Origin: Flaccisagitta enflata
Lineage: Eukaryota; Chaetognatha; Sagittoidea; Aphragmophora
Assembly (NCBI GenBank): GCA_965153355.1
Contig: OZ231126.1
Coordinates: 38,068,001 to 38,132,000, forward strand
Length of the DNA: 64,000 nt
Reading direction: 5' to 3'
In this document: positions 63,077 to 64,000 of the stretch, in pieces
Position numbering within the stretch: position 1 is the stretch's first letter
How the letters are laid out: the number at the start of each line of letters is the position of its first letter
Notes under the pieces: generated by a model
The model's database searches: none
What the model saw: the letters and a program-made list of their open reading frames with translations, nothing else
Told to the model about the DNA's origin: nothing
Made by a program: the position numbers and the translations under genes

Positions 63077-63783
63077 GGCCTATTCACTGAATCACGAACT
63101 CTGATCTGGAAAAAAGGCCAGTCTAGGCTCATTCCACTGAAGCACTACTTCGTGCTTCAGTGGAATTGGAATTCGTGCTTCAGTGGATTAACTCTTAACC
63201 TCTTTTCATGATGCAATCATTGAATGTAAATATTCCAATGAAATAAGAAATTTATTTGATTTTGTTAAATTGAAACAAGAGAAGTTTTTTTTTTCTTTTC
63301 TAAACTGTCATCTTCAAATATCTTCAATTTCTTGTTTTTATTGTAAATATTATTTCCTATTGTATCAATTTTTGTGTCTCTGAACAAAAAAGTTTTCTTT
63401 CCTGCATCTTTTTTTCTTATGAATCTTGTTTTTACTGCAATTTTTTTCTTATCATATAAATTTTTGTGTCTTTGAAGGATTGAAGTTTTCTACTTTTCTT
63501 ACCTGCAATTTTTCTTCATAGGTTGAAAAGTAAGTTGATGTTAAAACATGTTTTCTTTTTGAATTAAGGGAGGTAAAAAAAAAACAGTGGATTTCTTTAT
63601 TTCTTCAGATAAAAAGATTACTTTTATTTTCTTTCACTGTGACAAAATCAGTTATGTTCAATTCCACTGAAGCTCGAATTGCCAAAAGCACTAGTTATTT
63701 CTTTTTCCACTGAAGCACTAGGGTGTGCTTCAGTGGAAATAATTCTAACTTAAGCACGAATTTCGTGATTCAGTGGATGCCCC
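63077..63783. mobile_element. 707-bp TIR element with 8-bp target duplication
   Basis: Flanked by CTAGAAGG at 63,069-63,076 and 63,784-63,791. The ends share the inverted core CACTGAATCACGAA. Perfect internal hairpins of TCCACTGAAGCAC occur near both ends (63,138-63,172 and 63,702-63,741). The 8-bp duplication fits hAT-type elements, but the terminal bases do not clearly match that family. Confidence 0.75.
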
Positions 63784-64000
63784 CTAGAAGGCCTTTCTTT
63801 TAGGACTTACCATGTCAGTCATTCAACTAGATATTTGATCTCAGCATTTTTCTTTAGGACTAGTAAACCCTTGCACAACAAATATTCAGTGTCAGCCAGC
63901 ATAACTTCTACCTTTAGGACTATAAGGCCCTCCTCTTAGGACTAGAGGACCCACTTATTTGTTTAGGACTAGTAGACCTTAGAACGAATAGACCCTGCTT
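63784..64000. repeat. Diverged family F material, runs off the window
   Basis: TTTAGGACTAGTAAACCCTT and similar arms recur, but full palindromes are not all intact. Confidence 0.6.

Overview
The window is animal (metazoan) nuclear DNA. Its coding content is one multi-exon gene with consensus GT-AG introns, and the rest is intron and flank packed with microsatellites, minisatellites and non-autonomous transposon-like elements. There are no bacterial-style operons. The sequence alone does not fix the phylum. An invertebrate is my inference, from the split leucine-rich-repeat (LRR) gene, the very dense (CT)n/(GT)n/(CTTT)n load and the MITE-type elements.

The main result is a complete LRR gene on the minus strand from about 53,560 (first ATG) down to 3,002 (stop), rebuilt by hand from splice sites and reading phase. 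Fifteen coding exons join without a single phase conflict. The coding sequence is 2,169 nt including the stop, giving a predicted protein of 722 residues. In order it carries a hydrophobic signal segment, a cysteine-rich LRR N-terminal cap, about 19 LRRs, a C-terminal cap and a Ser/Thr-rich tail. It has no transmembrane segment after the signal, so it is probably secreted. The exons cover about 4% of the locus. The largest intron is 21.3 kb (21,420-42,715). A polyadenylation signal lies 77 nt past the stop.

Layout: 1-2,919 is 3' flank with element fragments. 3,002-53,560 is the gene. Intron 14 (3.3-8.1 kb) holds C- and D-type elements and CTTT tracts. 8.1-10.5 kb holds five closely spaced exons separated by microsatellites. 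Intron 9 holds decayed copies of the end of exon 9. Intron 7 holds a 4.6-kb terminal-inverted-repeat (TIR) element built around a roughly 2-kb palindrome. Intron 5 holds most of the nested elements. Introns 4 and 3 hold another nested element, two tandem arrays and a MITE with 29-bp TIRs. 53.6-64 kb is 5' flank with microsatellites, MITEs and, from 61 kb on, an array of short perfect or near-perfect palindromes.

Letter names used for repeat families are mine. A: 'AACAAGGCC...CGCGACTAAAAA' elements with a GGAC/CCGT core. B: 'ATGCGTCCTCGCATC' elements. C and D: modular inverted-repeat elements carrying 20-bp hairpin minisatellites or AT-rich repeats. F: 'TAGGACTAGTAGACC' hairpins. G: pogo/Tigger-like MITEs. 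H: Tc1/mariner-like MITEs. R: a repeat with an exon-like open segment. No transposase, tRNA, rRNA or CRISPR array was recognised.
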